Source of the DNA: Pocillopora verrucosa
Taxonomy: Eukaryota; Cnidaria; Anthozoa; Scleractinia; Pocilloporidae
Length of the DNA: 64,000 bases
Reading direction: 5' to 3'
NCBI RefSeq assembly: GCF_036669915.1
Contig: NC_089314.1
Location: 28,937,592 to 29,001,591 of the forward strand
Shown: one piece after another, positions 46,648-60,600 of the stretch
Layout: each line of letters starts with the position of its first letter
How positions within the stretch are numbered: the first letter of the stretch is position 1
Notes under the pieces: generated by a model
What the model was told of the DNA's origin: nothing
What the model saw: the letters and a program-made list of their open reading frames with translations, nothing else
Databases searched by the model: none
Translations under genes and position numbers: made by a program

Positions 46648-49600
46648 TGGTGTCAGGAAGTGGATTACAAAATTGAAGACAGATTTCGTCGATCCAAGCG
46701 AAGACAGAAGAATTAATCGCAGGTGCTAAAAGAATCTAGCGGTGTTATTGGACTGACCGGAAGCCTTAGCACTGCCACTTGTGAAATTTGAATTGAATTT
46801 CGAGGTTCACACATTGAGGAAACTGTATTTCTGCGAAAGGCCAGAACCTAGCATACACTTAGCGAACGTCTCACGAGGAAAAAAAAAGAATTCACAGGAT
46901 GGATTATCAAGAGGACCCTCCCGTGCAAGAGAATCCTCCAAAAGCACCTCTCGCGCAACCTGTTGTGCCACCTACACAGATGATGATGTACAGTCAGTTA
47001 CCAACGCCACCTCCAGTCTCAAGGGGAACCTGGCAGAGAATTGGACTTTTTTCAGAGAGAGTTGGGAGAGCTATAAGATAGCAACTGAACTTGATAAGAA
47101 ACCCAAGCCAGTCATTTGGAAACTCTTAAGATAGTTCTGGGAAGAGAGACTTAACAAATAGCTAAAAATCTGCCTGTAGCTGATCCCACAAATCCTGATA
47201 GCTTCTTGCAAGCCCTGACGCAGCATTTTGAACAACAGAGGAATATTATTTTTGAGTGTTACCCGTTCAACAGTGCCAACCAAGAAAATGAAAATATCGA
47301 TCAATACCTTGACAGACTGCGAAAGCTAGCGTCAACCTGTGCTTATGGCGCTCTGTGTGACGAACTGATTCGAGACAGACTGGTCATTGAAATCGAAAGC
47401 CATGAAGTCAGAATACGACTACTCCGTGAGAAAGCTGTCACTCTCAATATAGCCTTAGACATAATTAGAGCTGCAGAAATAGCCAGCGATCAACTGAAAA
47501 AAGATTGATGGAGAAATAGAAACTTGAGTACACGCCGTCAAGTACAAAGGAAAGAAACCAGATTTTACACGACGAGTAGAAACGGTGAAATAATGTAAAT
47601 ATTGTAGAACGAACCACAATTTGCGCCAGTGTCCGGCTTATGGAAAAATATGCAGCAAGTGTAACATGAAGAACCATTTTGCTAAGATGTGCAGAAGTCG
47701 AGATCAAGAATCTCAAAGGAGAACACAGAAACCTGTGAAGAGCGTTTCCAAGAAACCTACGAGGAGTATTCATCGAATTGAAGAAGCCGAACCAGCAATC
47801 ACTGATGATGAAGTTTAATGCATGTATTCAGTCATTGACAGCAGCCGTTCTAAATACATGATTCAACCTCCGCTGAGAAGTGGACAGACAAGTAATTTGA
47901 TTGAGGTGACCATGCACATTGATAGCGTATCAGAGGCTAATTGCATGAGAATGGAAGATTTTATAAAGATTCAAAATCGACCAGACTTGAAGAAAACTCG
48001 TGCCATTTTGAAAGCGTACAATGGAGAACGTGTGTTTCCCAAAGGTGAAATCTACCTTCACATCCAGATTGGTGGAAAAATAACCAGAGCAAAATTCTTA
48101 GTGATTGATGATGCTCCAAGTTCACTGTTATCAGGAAAAATGTGTGAGGAGTTGGAACTCTTGTCTATTAAAAGAGAATTATTCGTCAACTCAGTTTCCA
48201 ACGTGAAAGGGTTGACCAAGGATGACATTTTACAAGAACACAACGATGTATTCACTGGGCTATGGTACATTGGAAATTACAAGATTGAACTAACAGATAG
48301 GAGCAATACCGAAAAGAGATGCGCCTCAAGAAGAAACTTTATGAAATGGAGCAGAAAGGCCACATAGCGAAAGTTGATAAGCCAACAGACTGAGTGAGCA
48401 GTGCAGTATTTGCGCAATGGCCAACTACGTGTTTGCCTGGATCCCAGAGAATTGAACAAGCATATCAAAATACCAAAGCTCTGCCTTCCAACCATTGATG
48501 ATGTGACCTCCAGGCTTGCTAAAGCGCAAGTGTTCACAGTCCTGGAGGCTAAAGATGGGTTTCTGCAAGTGAAGCTAGAAGAGGACTTTAGCAAATTAAC
48601 AACATTTCACACCCCTTTGGGTAGATACAATTGGCTTAGGATGCCTTTCGGCATATGTAGTGCACCAGAAGAATTTCAGAGACATGTAAATGAAATCATA
48701 GAGGGCCTGTAAGGAGTAACTTCTATAGCTGATGACTTGTTAGTAACTGGAGCAGGAAACACCCATGAAGAAGCCTTGGCAGACCATGACTGAAATCTGA
48801 TTGCGTTGCTACAGAGATGCAGGGAGCGAAACTTCAAACTAAACAAGGACAAGTTCGTCTTCAAACAACAGAAGTTGAAGTACTGTAGTCATATCTTGAC
48901 TTCTGAGGGTATTTTACCAGACCCAGCCAAAGTTGAAGCCATCACTCAGATGCCGAGACCACGCAGTAAGAAGACTACTTGGAATGATCAATTATCTGGG
49001 CGAATTTTTACCTCAGTTGTCCGACGTAACTGAACCTCTCAGAAACCTAACCAAGGAGCAAAACCAATTCATTTGATCGAAAGTTCACCAAGATGCCTTT
49101 AACAAGTTGACTCAGCTGATTTCAGAACCGCCACTACTCCGTTACTACGACTTGGAGGAAGAAGTAACGATTGAGACAGATGCAAGTGACTATGGACTAT
49201 GAGCTGTTCTACTTCAAGCTGGCAGACCAGTGGCATTTGCTAGCCGCACTATGACTGAGACTGAGAGACGTTACTCTCAGATCGAGAAGGAATGCCTTGC
49301 ACTGGTCTTTGGTTGTACACGATTTGACCACTATCTCCATGGAAGAGAAAAGATCACAACAGTCACAGATCATAAGCCTCAAGAAACCATACTTGCCAAA
49401 AGTATCAACAGCGCGCCCAAGAGGTTACAACGCATGATGCTACGACTGCAAAAGTACCGCCTGAATATTGTGTGCAAAAAGGGAACTCAGATGTACATAA
49501 GTGATCATCTGTCAAGATCTGCCCTCCCAAACGGCCGAACGCAAAAGAAGGAAATAGATGATTATGAAGTCTTTACACTTCACGCAGAAGAACTTCTCAT

Positions 49601-50600
49601 GAAAGAGATCGAAGGAACGGATCCAAATATCTTTCATAACATGACAGATGCAACCCTTCAGGAAGTAGCAACAGCAACCTCAAAAGATGGAAATCTCATG
49701 ACCTTAGCTGAAATTATAGCTAATGGATGGCCTGAGGACAAGACGCAAGTACCGCCCAATGTCCGAGACTACTGGCCGTATAGAGATGAACTAGCAGTTC
49801 AGGATGGAATAATCTACAGAGGAACGAGAGTGCTCATTCCCACGGCTATGCGCCCACCGATGTTAGAAAAAACACACTCCGCTCACCTAGGAGCACAGGG
49901 ATGCATGAGACTCGCAAGAGATACATTGTATTGGCCATCGATTCATCATGATATCAAAGATCTCTGAGATAACTGTTCAATATGTCAGGAAGCTAAGCCA
50001 GATCAACCTAGAGAAACCATGCAGAGCCAACCTATTCCAAAGAGAAGATGGCAAATAGTCGGTACTGATCTTTTCAATGTGAAGAAAGACGTCTACTTGG
50101 TAGTTGTGGATAATCTCTCAAAATACTGGGACTTAGAGCAACTGAATGATACTGATGCCGAGTCCACAATCTTACAGACGAAGAATATTTTCACCCGGCA
50201 GGGAGTCCCTGAGGTGGTGATATGAGACAATGGTCCTCAATATGCTAGCAAGGAATTTAAGGAGTTTTCAGAGAGTTGGAACTTTCATCACTATACCTCA
50301 TCACCACACCATCCAAAAGGAAACGGTACAGCGGAAGCTGCAGTCAAACAAGCTAAGAGGATACTCAAGATGAGTCTAGACCCCTGGATAGCTATTTTGG
50401 AACAAAGGAATACACCTGATGAGTTGGCATCACCAAATGAGAAATTGAACTCTAGAAGAACAAGAAGAGTTATACCAGTGAAATCAGAGTTACTTTAACC
50501 CCACGTGATACCAACCTCAAGCATCATACGAGCTTCAGTCAAGAAGAAGCGACAGAACAAGAGGTACCATGATAAGAAAGCAAAGCCGCTACCCCCTCTT
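46498..50600 (+). mobile_element. Ty3/gypsy LTR retrotransposon, broken and lacking its 3' end
   Basis: A putative 150-bp 5' LTR (46498-46647, TG...CA, with AATAAA words) is followed by a primer-binding site starting tggtgtcagg at 46648. Internal parts in the usual order: gag with a zinc knuckle near 47.6 kb, protease region near 47.9-48.1 kb, reverse transcriptase near 48.4-48.9 kb, RNase H near 49.1-49.4 kb, and integrase with an HHCC-type region near 49.9 kb and core to about 50.5 kb. No 3' LTR is found. It has many breaks (of the order of ten) and is a fossil. Its age cannot be set without a second LTR, but the decay suggests it is not recent. It sits between tRNA-like modules. Confidence 0.85.
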
Positions 50601-50639
50601 GTTGTGGGAGATAGTGTAATTTATCTACAAATTTCGATC

Positions 50640-51150
50640 CACATTTTATCTGAGCTCAGTTGGTAGAGGACGTAGAGCATTTGATACCGATATTGTAAAG
50701 TCTGAGGTTTCCTGCCCAGCTAGTAGCCCAGCTAGTAGAGCAGAATGCGAAGTTTTAAGGTCCAAGGTTTGAATCCTTATCGTCGTTGACCCAGTTACTT
50801 TGATTTTCCTGCACAAGTTCCATATTCTTAAGCATGTAGATTATATGACAGCAAAATCGGTAGATCTGAGATTTGAATCCTCATAAAAGACAACGACCGG
50901 ATATTTTCATTTCACACGTCTAACGTATAATTTCTTACAAAGGTCGACCCACATTTTAATCAAGCTCAGGTGGTAGAGCATATTGCAAAGTCTGAGGTTT
51001 GATTCCTCACCTTATTATACTCAGAAATGTCTTTCTACTCTGTTGTAAGAGCGGTATTTTGTAGCCGTGTTGAATAAAATGAGGTTTGAATCCTCACGAA
51101 TTGCAGTCGCCCAGCTGGTAGAGCAGATAGCGAAGTTCCAAGAGACTTCT
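50640..51150 (+). repeat. Array of tRNA-like modules, left of the BEL element
   Basis: Successive ~70-110-bp modules each carry a box B-like ggtttgaatcc, and some an A box-like gctcaggtggtagagc. Order is c (50652), a (50730), b (50830), c (50955), d (51030), a (51106). None folds as a complete tRNA by eye, so they look like decayed tRNA-derived repeats (SINE-like or tRNA pseudogenes) rather than working genes. Confidence 0.65.
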
Positions 51151-51191
51151 CTTGGACACTCTCTCTTGCGGCCAGAGAATTCCAGGAAAAG

Positions 51192-54100
51192 TGGCGACCA
51201 CGAAGGGACCTTGTGAGTAAAATTTAAACGTCCTCAATTTACCTTATACCTTGACGATTCGAACAAATAGCGAAGCCGACCCATCAACGCCTAAACCTCA
51301 AACCATGGATAACGCCGAATCTACACTCAAAACCAAATTAAAACAACTTCAAAGAGCTGAAGAAAAGGCCGATCAAGCCCTCAAGGGCGAGAAACAGTCT
51401 GCAATAAAGAGACAATTGACGAATCTAAAGGAACTTTTCGCTGAAGTTGACAGTGCTAGAAGAACGGTTGAAGCACTGAAGATAGAGGCAAAATTCAACG
51501 ATGGAGATATTAGCGATTGGAATGATGCGATTACCGAAAAAATAGAAGAAGCGGACGGTCACATTGAAAACCTTGAATAATGGTTGGCAAATAGAAAAAT
51601 GGAAGCAGAAAGGCAAGAACGAGAAGAGAAAATGCAGTTCGAAATCAAACTTCATGAGACGAAGCTAAAATTACAGGAAGACCTTCAAATCAAGGCTGGA
51701 AACCTAAATTCGTCCGTGGAAACCTCTGTTGGTGGAGCGAAACTACCCAAGCTCGTCATTACAAAGTTTAATGGGACTTACGCCGACTGGCCGAGATTCT
51801 GGGGTCAATATTCCGAAACTATTGACAAAACTAATGTGCCGCCTGTGACCAAGTTCACGTACCAAAGAGAATTGCTGAACGCCAAAGTCAGGAAAACAGT
51901 CGAGGCCTTGCCCCATTCAGTTGAAGGATACAACAGAGCTGTATCGATCCTAAAAGACCGGTTTGGGAAGCAGAGTGAAATCGTGAAAGCCAATGTGAAA
52001 GAAATTCTTGAGTTGCCATACAATCCGACCGGAACCCCCAAACGAATTTACGAATTTCACGACAAACTATTCCACAGCGTACAGTCCCTGGAAACACTAA
52101 ACTCGCTCCATGAAGTAAACGGGATGATTTCCTCAACGCTCGATAAATTGCTCATCATCAGAGGAGACCTTGTCCGAAACGATCCAGAATGGGAAACTTG
52201 GGATTTTGTCAAATTCACTGAAGCCCTTCGACAATAGACGCGCCGAAATCCGATTGACAACTTTAAATTAGAAGACTCACAGTCATTCCGGAAACGAGAC
52301 CCCGTGTTCCAAACAAACCAGAGAAGGACACGAAAATGTGTTTTTTGCCAAGCGGAGGATCACAAGCCTCAGAATGTGCTAAAATTACCTCACAGACAGA
52401 ACGCAGAGAATTTCTGGGTACAAAAAGGCTCTGTTTCAGTTGCACTGGTCCGCACAAATCATCGGAATGCAAAAGCACCGCGACCTGTCAACATCGTAGT
52501 AAGCAACACCACACCTCGATCTGTAGCTTACCAAAGGAAGTGAAAACCGAAGGTGTTCTGACAGTTCATCAACCAGAAAACAAAGAAGTAGTTTATCCCA
52601 TCATTCTTGTAGAAATCGACGGAATAAAAACGCATGCTTTACTCGACACCGGTGCCGGAAGCTCGTACGCCTCGAACAAGTTAATCAATCTTCAAAAAAA
52701 AAGGCCTAAAGAAACACTGACTAAACGAACTGACATGATGCTTGGATCATCCACCACCAATGTACAGATTTATTCAGCTACTCTTGGAGCAGTAAATGGA
52801 AGCTTCGACATGAATATTGAACTGACGAAAGTTCATAAGCCACAATTGTTGACACTAGACAACCCTAATTATGCAACTCTGCTTAGTAAATACAGCCATC
52901 TCAAAGGAGTGAAGATTGAAGACAACGATACCAGACCTCAAATTCCCATACGTGTGGTCTTGGAAGCAAGCGAGTATGCCACAATTAAAACAAGCACTGC
53001 GCAAAGAGTAGGAAAACCAGGACAACCTGTAGCTGAGAAAACTCGCCTTGGATGGACCTTAATGTCATTGAGAAGAGACGTCATAGTCGACTATGAGTGG
53101 TTGTGTTCCCTGGATGTTCTTGGCCTCGCTTACGGCCATAAGAACGATCAACTTGAAGTATATGAAGAATTCAAAGAGGAACTTCAGCGAAGCCCAGCCA
53201 GTTGGTACGAAACAAAGTTGCCATGGAAAGTAAATCATTCTACCCTGCCGACCAACGAAGCTGGAAGTAAACGAAGATTGGAACAACTAGTCCTGAAGTT
53301 AGAACGAAATGGCCAATACGAAGAGTACGATAGTATAATCCAGGAACAACTACAAGAAGAATTTGTCGAGCCAGCATCTGAAGTTGCAACGGGTAGAGAG
53401 TTCTACATCCCACATAAGGGGTGACCAGAGAAAATGCCGAGAGTACTAAGCTCCGAATCGTGTAGGATACTTCAGCTAGAGAGAAGGGAAATCAGCCATC
53501 CCTGAACGACTGCCTAAACCCAGGACCCCCTCTTCAGAACCGTCTGTGGGACATCCTTGTAAGGTCCAGATTCTACCCTGTATTGCTCACTGGTGACCTC
53601 AAGAAGGCGTTTCTTCAAGTCCGAGTAAAGAAAAAAGAGAGAGATTCCCTGCGCTTTCATTGGAGACCCCCAAACAGCAACAATACCTCTGTCCTACGTT
53701 TCACACGAGCTCTTTTCGGAATGATGTGCTCTCCTTTCCTCCTTGGTGAAGTGATTAACCAGCATCTCGAAACATGGGAAAGCCAATACCCTAAGCTAAT
53801 TAAAGAAATTCGCGATGACCTGTACGTTGATGACCTAATGACTGGGGGCGAGAACGCGGAAATCACCGCAGAAAAGAAAGCCATCACCACAGAAAAGAAA
53901 TTCATCACCACAAAAGTGTTCAAGGATGCCTCGTTCACTGTTCACAAATGGCACTCAAATGTACCAGACCTAGTAGCAATCAGTAGCTCACCTTATGAAA
54001 AAGAAATAACATACGCTAAACAGCAACTCGGAGGAGCCAAACCGTCCGAAGGAAAGCTACTAGGTGTCCCTTGGGAAAGAGAACAAGACGTGATCAGCGT

Positions 54101-55875
54101 AATTCTTCAAATCACACGGACCGGAACAACCAAGAGAGATGTGCTGTCCCATCTTGCGAAGATCTACGACCCTCTTGGTCTCGCATCGCCAATAATGCTC
54201 ACCGGGAAAAAGCTTTATCATGACATCTAAGACGACAAAATTCCGAGGGACACTCAACTCCCAGGACCGCTACTTAAACGTTGGAAAGACTGGAACAGCG
54301 CACTGACTGAGAACTTAATGGTACCACGGGCACTCGCTCCTTACCATCAACCGATTTCGAGCCTCACATTGCACGCATTTGGCGACGCCAGTGCAAAGGG
54401 AGTTAGTGCTGCAGTCTACGCCATTGTCCATCAAGACCAAGGAGTCACTCAGCAACTCGTTTGTGCAAAGTTTGGACTAGCCAAGAAGAACCTTACAATA
54501 CCAAGACTTGAGCTAGTCGCTGGTCACATGGCCGTGAACCTCGTAACAAACGTACAAGCAGCCTTAAACTTCCTGCCACATGAAACTCACTGTTGGTTCG
54601 ACTCAACCGTAGCGCTTTACTGGATCAAGGGTCAAGAGGAGCATCGACAGTTGAACCTCCAGTACAGCGACAAGCAAGTCTTAGAATGCCGAGGAAGAAT
54701 TATAGGGGAATATCCAATCTACCTCTCAGACGACCACCCCTTCATAGCCAAGTTGGTCTTCAATGCTCACTTAGTTACTCTACATGAAGGTATCGGGCTC
54801 ACCATAGGGAAGGTACGCGAGAAATACTGGGTACCCCGACTACGACGCCTCGTCAAGAAGTTGAGAGGTAGCTGCTACGGGTGTAAAAGGTTTCGAGCAA
54901 GAGCATACCAAGCACCACCGCCAGGAAACCTACCCAAAAGCAGGAGCCTTTAAGGTAATAGCCGTAGACTTAGTGGGTCCGATTTGCTACACACTGAGAG
55001 CTAAAACTAAGAGCAAAGCATATTTGGCCTTGTACGCTTGCAGCCTCACCAGAGCCGTTCATCTTGACCTGCTTAAGTCCTTAGGAAAGGCCGAGTTCGT
55101 AGGAAGCCTAAAACGATTTATTGCGCGAAGAGGGAGACCGGAGATAATCTATTCAGATAACGGATCCACTTTCAAAGCCGTTGATAAATGGCTGAAAAGG
55201 GTGCAACAAGATGAAAGGTTCCACGACCTCCTAGCTGGCCTAGCCATCAAGTGGCAATTTAACCAAAGTCGCGCCCCATGGTGGGGAGGTCAGTTTGAAC
55301 GCCTAATTAGCCTCTTTAAGGCAGCATTTACAAGACCATTCTTAATAGAACGCTCCGCTGGGCGGAAGAAGCTAGAAGAAGTAGTTCTCGATGTTGAGGT
55401 AGCTCTTAACAACCGTCCTTTAACCTATCTCGATCAAGATATCCAGCTTCCAGTATTAACACCAAATTCCATGCTGTACCTCGACTCGAGGAGCTAAATT
55501 CTTGCGAAAGTGAAAGGAAGTCATGTGGAAACGATGGACAAGCGAATACGTCCGAAGTCTTCGGGAGAGTCACCGTCAGGCGGGAGGAAATCAAACGAAC
55601 CACCCACATGTTGGAGACGTCGTCATAATTAAAGACGACAGGAAGGACCAGAATCAATGGAATCTAGTAGTCGTTACAAAGCTTATCAAGAGACGCGATG
55701 GTATTGTTAGAAGTGCAAGTCTGAAAACAAGCATAGAAACCCTTGAACGTGCAATTCAGCAGTTGTATCCCTTGGAGTTAACATGTTTGCAGCCTAGTTC
55801 CATACTCAACCCAACTGCCCCGGAGTTCAACTACAATGCAAGGCCACAGAGAGACGCTGCTGCTGCCGGACATTT
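51192..55875 (+). mobile_element. BEL/Pao retrotransposon, broken
   Basis: A likely primer-binding site (tggcgaccacgaaggg) is at 51192. Parts in order: a coiled, Glu/Lys-rich gag from about 51.25 kb with a cysteine-rich region near 52.3-52.5 kb, protease with DTGAGSS near 52.65 kb, reverse transcriptase with YVDDL near 53.83 kb, RNase H near 54.4-54.7 kb, and integrase from about 54.75 to 55.5 kb with a short C-terminal part to about 55.75 kb. The order, with the integrase last and the RT subtype, fits BEL/Pao. It has about half a dozen breaks and is a fossil, though most of the coding length remains, so it is younger than the gypsy copy. No clean LTR pair is seen; a direct repeat of about 110 bp flanks it (51033 and 55877). 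Confidence 0.88.
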
Positions 55876-56470
55876 TTCTTTCTACTCTGTTGTAAGAGCG
55901 GTATTTTGTAGCCACGTTGAATAAAATGAGGTTCGAATCCTCACGAATTGTGGTCGACCCAAGTTTCTTCTGCCCAGCTAGTAGAGCAGAATGCAAAGTT
56001 TTAAGATCAAAGGTTTGAATCCTTATGGTCGTTGACCCAGTTGCTTTGAATTTTGTGCACAAGTTGCATAGTCTTAAGCATGTAGAGTATCTGACAGCAA
56101 AATCGGTAGATCTGAGGTTTGAATCCTCATGAAAGACGACCGGATATTTTCATTTCACACATCTAACGCGTAATTTCTTTCAAAGGTCGATCTACATTTT
56201 GTCTTAGCTCAGGTGGTAGAGCGTTTGGTACCGATATTGCAAAGTCTGATCATGAGGTTTGAATTCTCACGTTTTTTACTCAGAAATGTGTCTCTCTAGT
56301 CTGTTGTGAGAGCGGTAATTTGTAGCGATGTTGAATAAAATGAGGTTCGAATCCTCACGAACTGCGGTCGACCTGAGTTTCTTCTTCTGCCCAGCTAGTA
56401 ACTATGGTAGAGCAGATGGCGAAGTCTTAGGGTTTAAGGTTTGAATCCTTGTGGAAGTTGACCCAGTTTT
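55876..56470 (+). repeat. Array of tRNA-like modules, right of the BEL element
   Basis: Same module types as 50640-51150: d (55876), a (55968), b (56073), c (56200), d (56290), a (56388). The first d module is nearly identical to the d module left of the BEL element, closer than to the second d here. Box B-like ggttcgaatcc occurs exactly in both d copies of this array. Confidence 0.65.
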
Positions 56471-57630
56471 GCTCTCTGCTTAGCTGACAATAAGGTTGTG
56501 CCGTTTTTTTAAGAGACAATTGATTCTGGACTGTCATTACATAAACAATTTTTTCTAGTGGCCCCTCTCAAGTTAAGCTCTGGAAGCTTCAGTCGCCCTT
56601 ATTGCGTTATGCAAATATAACAATTTGTTATCATTGTTCAATGGAGAAGATACTTTCCAACCTGGCAGGAGATTCTTGTATTCCTTTGACTTTGAATGTG
56701 AACTGTGCCGTAGATAAAATAAAGTACGATCCCCGCTTGAATACAGTCACAGTCCTCTGGTGGTTACAGCCGACACCTGAAATGGGTCTGGCCTCCGGGT
56801 TTGAGACCTATTTAACGGCTTATTGCTCGTATCAAAATAAAAGAAGAAAGCAAAAACCCAAAACATAAAAGCAAATACGATACGAGCGTATGCCGAGGTA
56901 CCAGAGGGTGAGACCGAAGTATGGGCAATCTGCACTGCACCTCTCCTCGGGACGCGAAAATAAACAAGCACTGAGTGGAGTGCACGAAACTCTCCACCCA
57001 GCTGGGATCACCTTATTTGGGCTGACTGCTTGAGGTTGGAATCCTCACAAGGGACTCAGATTGTAATTTTTCTTTTACTATCCTATCTATATAGTACCAT
57101 TTACCTTTTGTGATCTAACTTGTCCTCCGAGTGTGAAATATCCTTTACTGAGACACGATCCTCCGGCTGAAAAAGAATAGTGCCTAAAGTAAATGACTTG
57201 TCGCGATAGACTTTCACATAATATTGAAATATTTTCAACTCTCACTCTCTCTCTCTCTCCATCATAAATAATTCAAAGCTAGATATTCCAAAGAATACGA
57301 AAGGTTCCTTGAGATATACCGTATGAATATAGGAATAGAAACTCGAAGGAGAGAGAAAACGTGGTCACAGGAAAGCTAGTTAGCTATTTTCTTTAGCGCA
57401 TAAACTTGATGTTACAAACGATGCTTCATTTGATCAGTAAAGTGCACCTTAGATTATTTGCATCAAACTACTTTGTTGTGTTTTTCGTTATACTCAATAT
57501 TGTGCTGACTGGAAAAGGGTTTGGACGCCTATTTCTTCTTCTTTTCGGTTTTATATACATATATTCCATGATTGCCGCTGATAAAGTTCCAGTCCTCCAT
57601 CAGTTTAAAGATCAAAGTGCTCTATGAGCA
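56471..57630. repeat. Diverged repeat cluster after the BEL element
   Basis: Includes direct repeat R (56898-57062) and later units of the same two families as 44.8-46.05 kb. Between 56.5 and 56.9 kb there is an 88-codon open stretch with no family resemblance. Confidence 0.6.
56898..57062 (+). repeat. Direct repeat R, right copy
   Basis: Partner of 45279-45445, with only a few differences over about 165 bp. Confidence 0.8.
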
Positions 57631-60600
57631 AACTCGTGAATTGACAGATGACTTACATAATTTTTTGGATTATGTTAAGGTTATCTGGCTAAGGGAATTT
57701 TGTGGTTGATTGTCATATTTAGAGTACGAGCAGTTGTTCAGTGTTCGCTAATGTAGCAAAGAAACAAAGTAACGTTGGGATAAGAAGGCATTACAATTGA
57801 AATGATCATGCTCTTACATTTGACAAGGGCGAATGATGTCATGTGTTTTAAACATTTACTTTTTTTAGAGGGCACGGTAACGAATCCTGCAATCTGATTG
57901 GTTCTTCACCCGGTCAGTATTTTCCTATCTCTGCCCACGGGCCACGGTAACGCTTTCGTGAGTCGCCGAGTACATCCCAATTAATTTTTTATTTCTTCAT
58001 TTTTCTTCATTTATCTAAGCAAACACGTCGGTCACTACCTCAAGCCAATAAATAATTTATGAATCCTCTGTTTTCTCTGTCTCAAATCACTTTGGTCGAT
58101 AGAAAAATATTGGTTTCAGAATGAATTTGTATAAGCAATAGTGTCAATTACTTTGGTTGACAAGCTGCCTGAAAACCGTCTGCAGTTAATTTTAATCGTT
58201 CACAAAAAGTATATAGAAAGTTAAAACGTGAAGTATTTGGTTACAGTTAAACTGAACGATATAACTTTTATTCATCTAATATCTGAATTTTCTCAAACAA
58301 TATGTTCGTAGTAAAAGAGCGAGTGAAGTTTTAATTTAAGTTCTACAGCAAATTTACGTTCTCGGTGTGTCTTTCCGAGTCCGTTCAATTTGGACATTTG
58401 TACCGTAAATTGCACAATAGAAACTGAAGGAGTTCAATGAGAAAAGGCCGCATTAAAACCCCCGTTTGTTTCGTTGGAGTGTGCCATTCGAATTTAGTTT
58501 TCGTGGAGGAAAGACCAGATTTACACACGCCATTGCAGCAATCAAACGAACAAACTCTCACAACTTCAAAATAAAAAAATTGAATTTACTCGCATTTATT
58601 TTCCTCGCCGTTTACTTAATGAACAGAGGTAAATCTTCGTTCATGAATGAATCTTCAATAAGAGTGAATAATACTTTCCGTTAGATCATTGACTGTTTTT
58701 GAAGGAAACATTGTCGAGACAGTCCTTGCCTAACTAGTTCCGTTGTTTTTCAAATGTTCTTGCCCTTTTTTTTTCTTATGCGCTCCCTAATTGACAGGTG
58801 TCAGATTGTGACAGATCCTTGTAAAAATAGTGTTTCTAAGTTTGTTTGGAAGCCTTTTAAATCATCTTTATCGTTACGGAAATGAAAATGTTTCGGTGAG
58901 GCATCTCTCTTTAATTTGCATCACCCCTATTTTAACTACCACTTACTCGCTCAAAACTTGTTCAGTTTATGAAAGATCTTGCCATATTTACAGCCCTAAA
59001 TCATTCGGGTTCTTTCGGAAAGAACTTCGTCAAGTAAATGTGGGTGAAAAGTTAAATTTACTGTCTATCATTGTAAATATTGGAAAATCAAGGCAATACT
59101 GTCTTAATGAAAACATTAATGATTCCCTCTTTATCAAATGAGACAAACGGGAACGAGTTTTGAGTGACATAACTAAGCTAAGAGTGCCACCGTCATTTTG
59201 GATTGCCACCTGGGTAGATTTTGGTCACGTGCTAGGCAACGTATACTCAAGAACAAAGTAGAATTTCATTTCAGGCCTATTTATCCATTTTGTGGTGTAT
59301 AAGTTTCGCAATTTGGTACGTAATATCTATTTAGAATCTTCAAATTGTCTTGAAACTTAAAAGAAAATTGTTGTTTAAAAATCCACTGGAAATCGGTAGC
59401 CAAAATTATTTGTTTAGGTGTTATTTGATTTTCGTGTTAACCTGTAATTTCGTCAGTCGCCGGCACCCTTCGTTGCTTTACACAGGAAAAACACACGATA
59501 CGAAATATAATGATCGATTTTGTCCCCAATCTCACGTCATAACAGAAAAAGGTTTTGAACACTTGTAAAACTCCGAGCGCTTCGGAGTAAGTGATATTTT
59601 TAATGAATCTTCGGATTATTTTCAAGTTCAAGGATTGTAAATTGCAATTTTATGGAAAACGAAGGTTGTTCTCTTACTTTAGTGTGAATCCTCGCATGCC
59701 TGCCAGTCGCCAGCGCCACTTGTTGAAACTAAAACGAAAAAAAATAACTCTTTTTTAAGATTATCATTGGCTTCTTTTTCACCTCACCACTATTCTTAGC
59801 AACAAAGGTCGCCATTTCGTTTGTTTATTACTCGCTAAAAACTATCAAATGCACTCAAAAGCCTAAAATTGAAAAAAAGTTTACAGGAATCGACCAATCG
59901 AGCGAGTTAGCGAGCGAGTGCCATCCTCCACATCCTATCTACAACTCGCTCTTATGCATGCGCGCAATTCACGAGTTAAAAAATTGGATTTCAAATAATG
60001 TCTCCCCTGCAGCTTCATAGGTATCCAAATTTCATAACATAGGAGCAGAATATTTAGTTTGCTAGTTTGGAGACAAATTTTCAACAAATAGGTTTCTCTT
60101 TGGAAGCTCAAAAGTATTTTATCAATGTCAGTGAATTTTGATGCTGGGGATTTATTTACACGGTTTCTAAAGCTAGCTTCTCCTTGAAGAAAAAATGTAC
60201 TTACTTTGGAATGTGTTTGACTTTCTTCAGGAGCACATGTGAGGTACATTGAGTCTCAATCTTTCTCTTGCTTGTCATAACTTTCAACAGTCCACAATGA
60301 AAATAGCACATCTATGTAAGGAAGGAATTAACCTGCTTCTCGAAGATCTTGCTCGAATGGCCTGGAGCGTATACTTCGGTCGCTTTCTTTTTAAATGCGG
60401 AGTGTCGCTTTCGTAATCACCCAGAAATTCGGTGGCTCTGTTCCACTTAGAACTGGCTGTATCCCACTTCTGATAACCTTCAAGAAAATGGATGAATTTA
60501 ATGCTGAGTAAATTAGAAGTATCTTTTTATCCACGATTGCAGTCATAGATTTTCATAAAATGCTGTGACATTGGTGATAGAAAAGATACATGATGTTTAG

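Noticed and set aside
50952-56270. True tRNA genes at the gctcaggtggtagagc words
   Set aside because: Box A-like and box B-like words are present, but I could not fit a full cloverleaf with paired acceptor stem; better called tRNA-like repeats.
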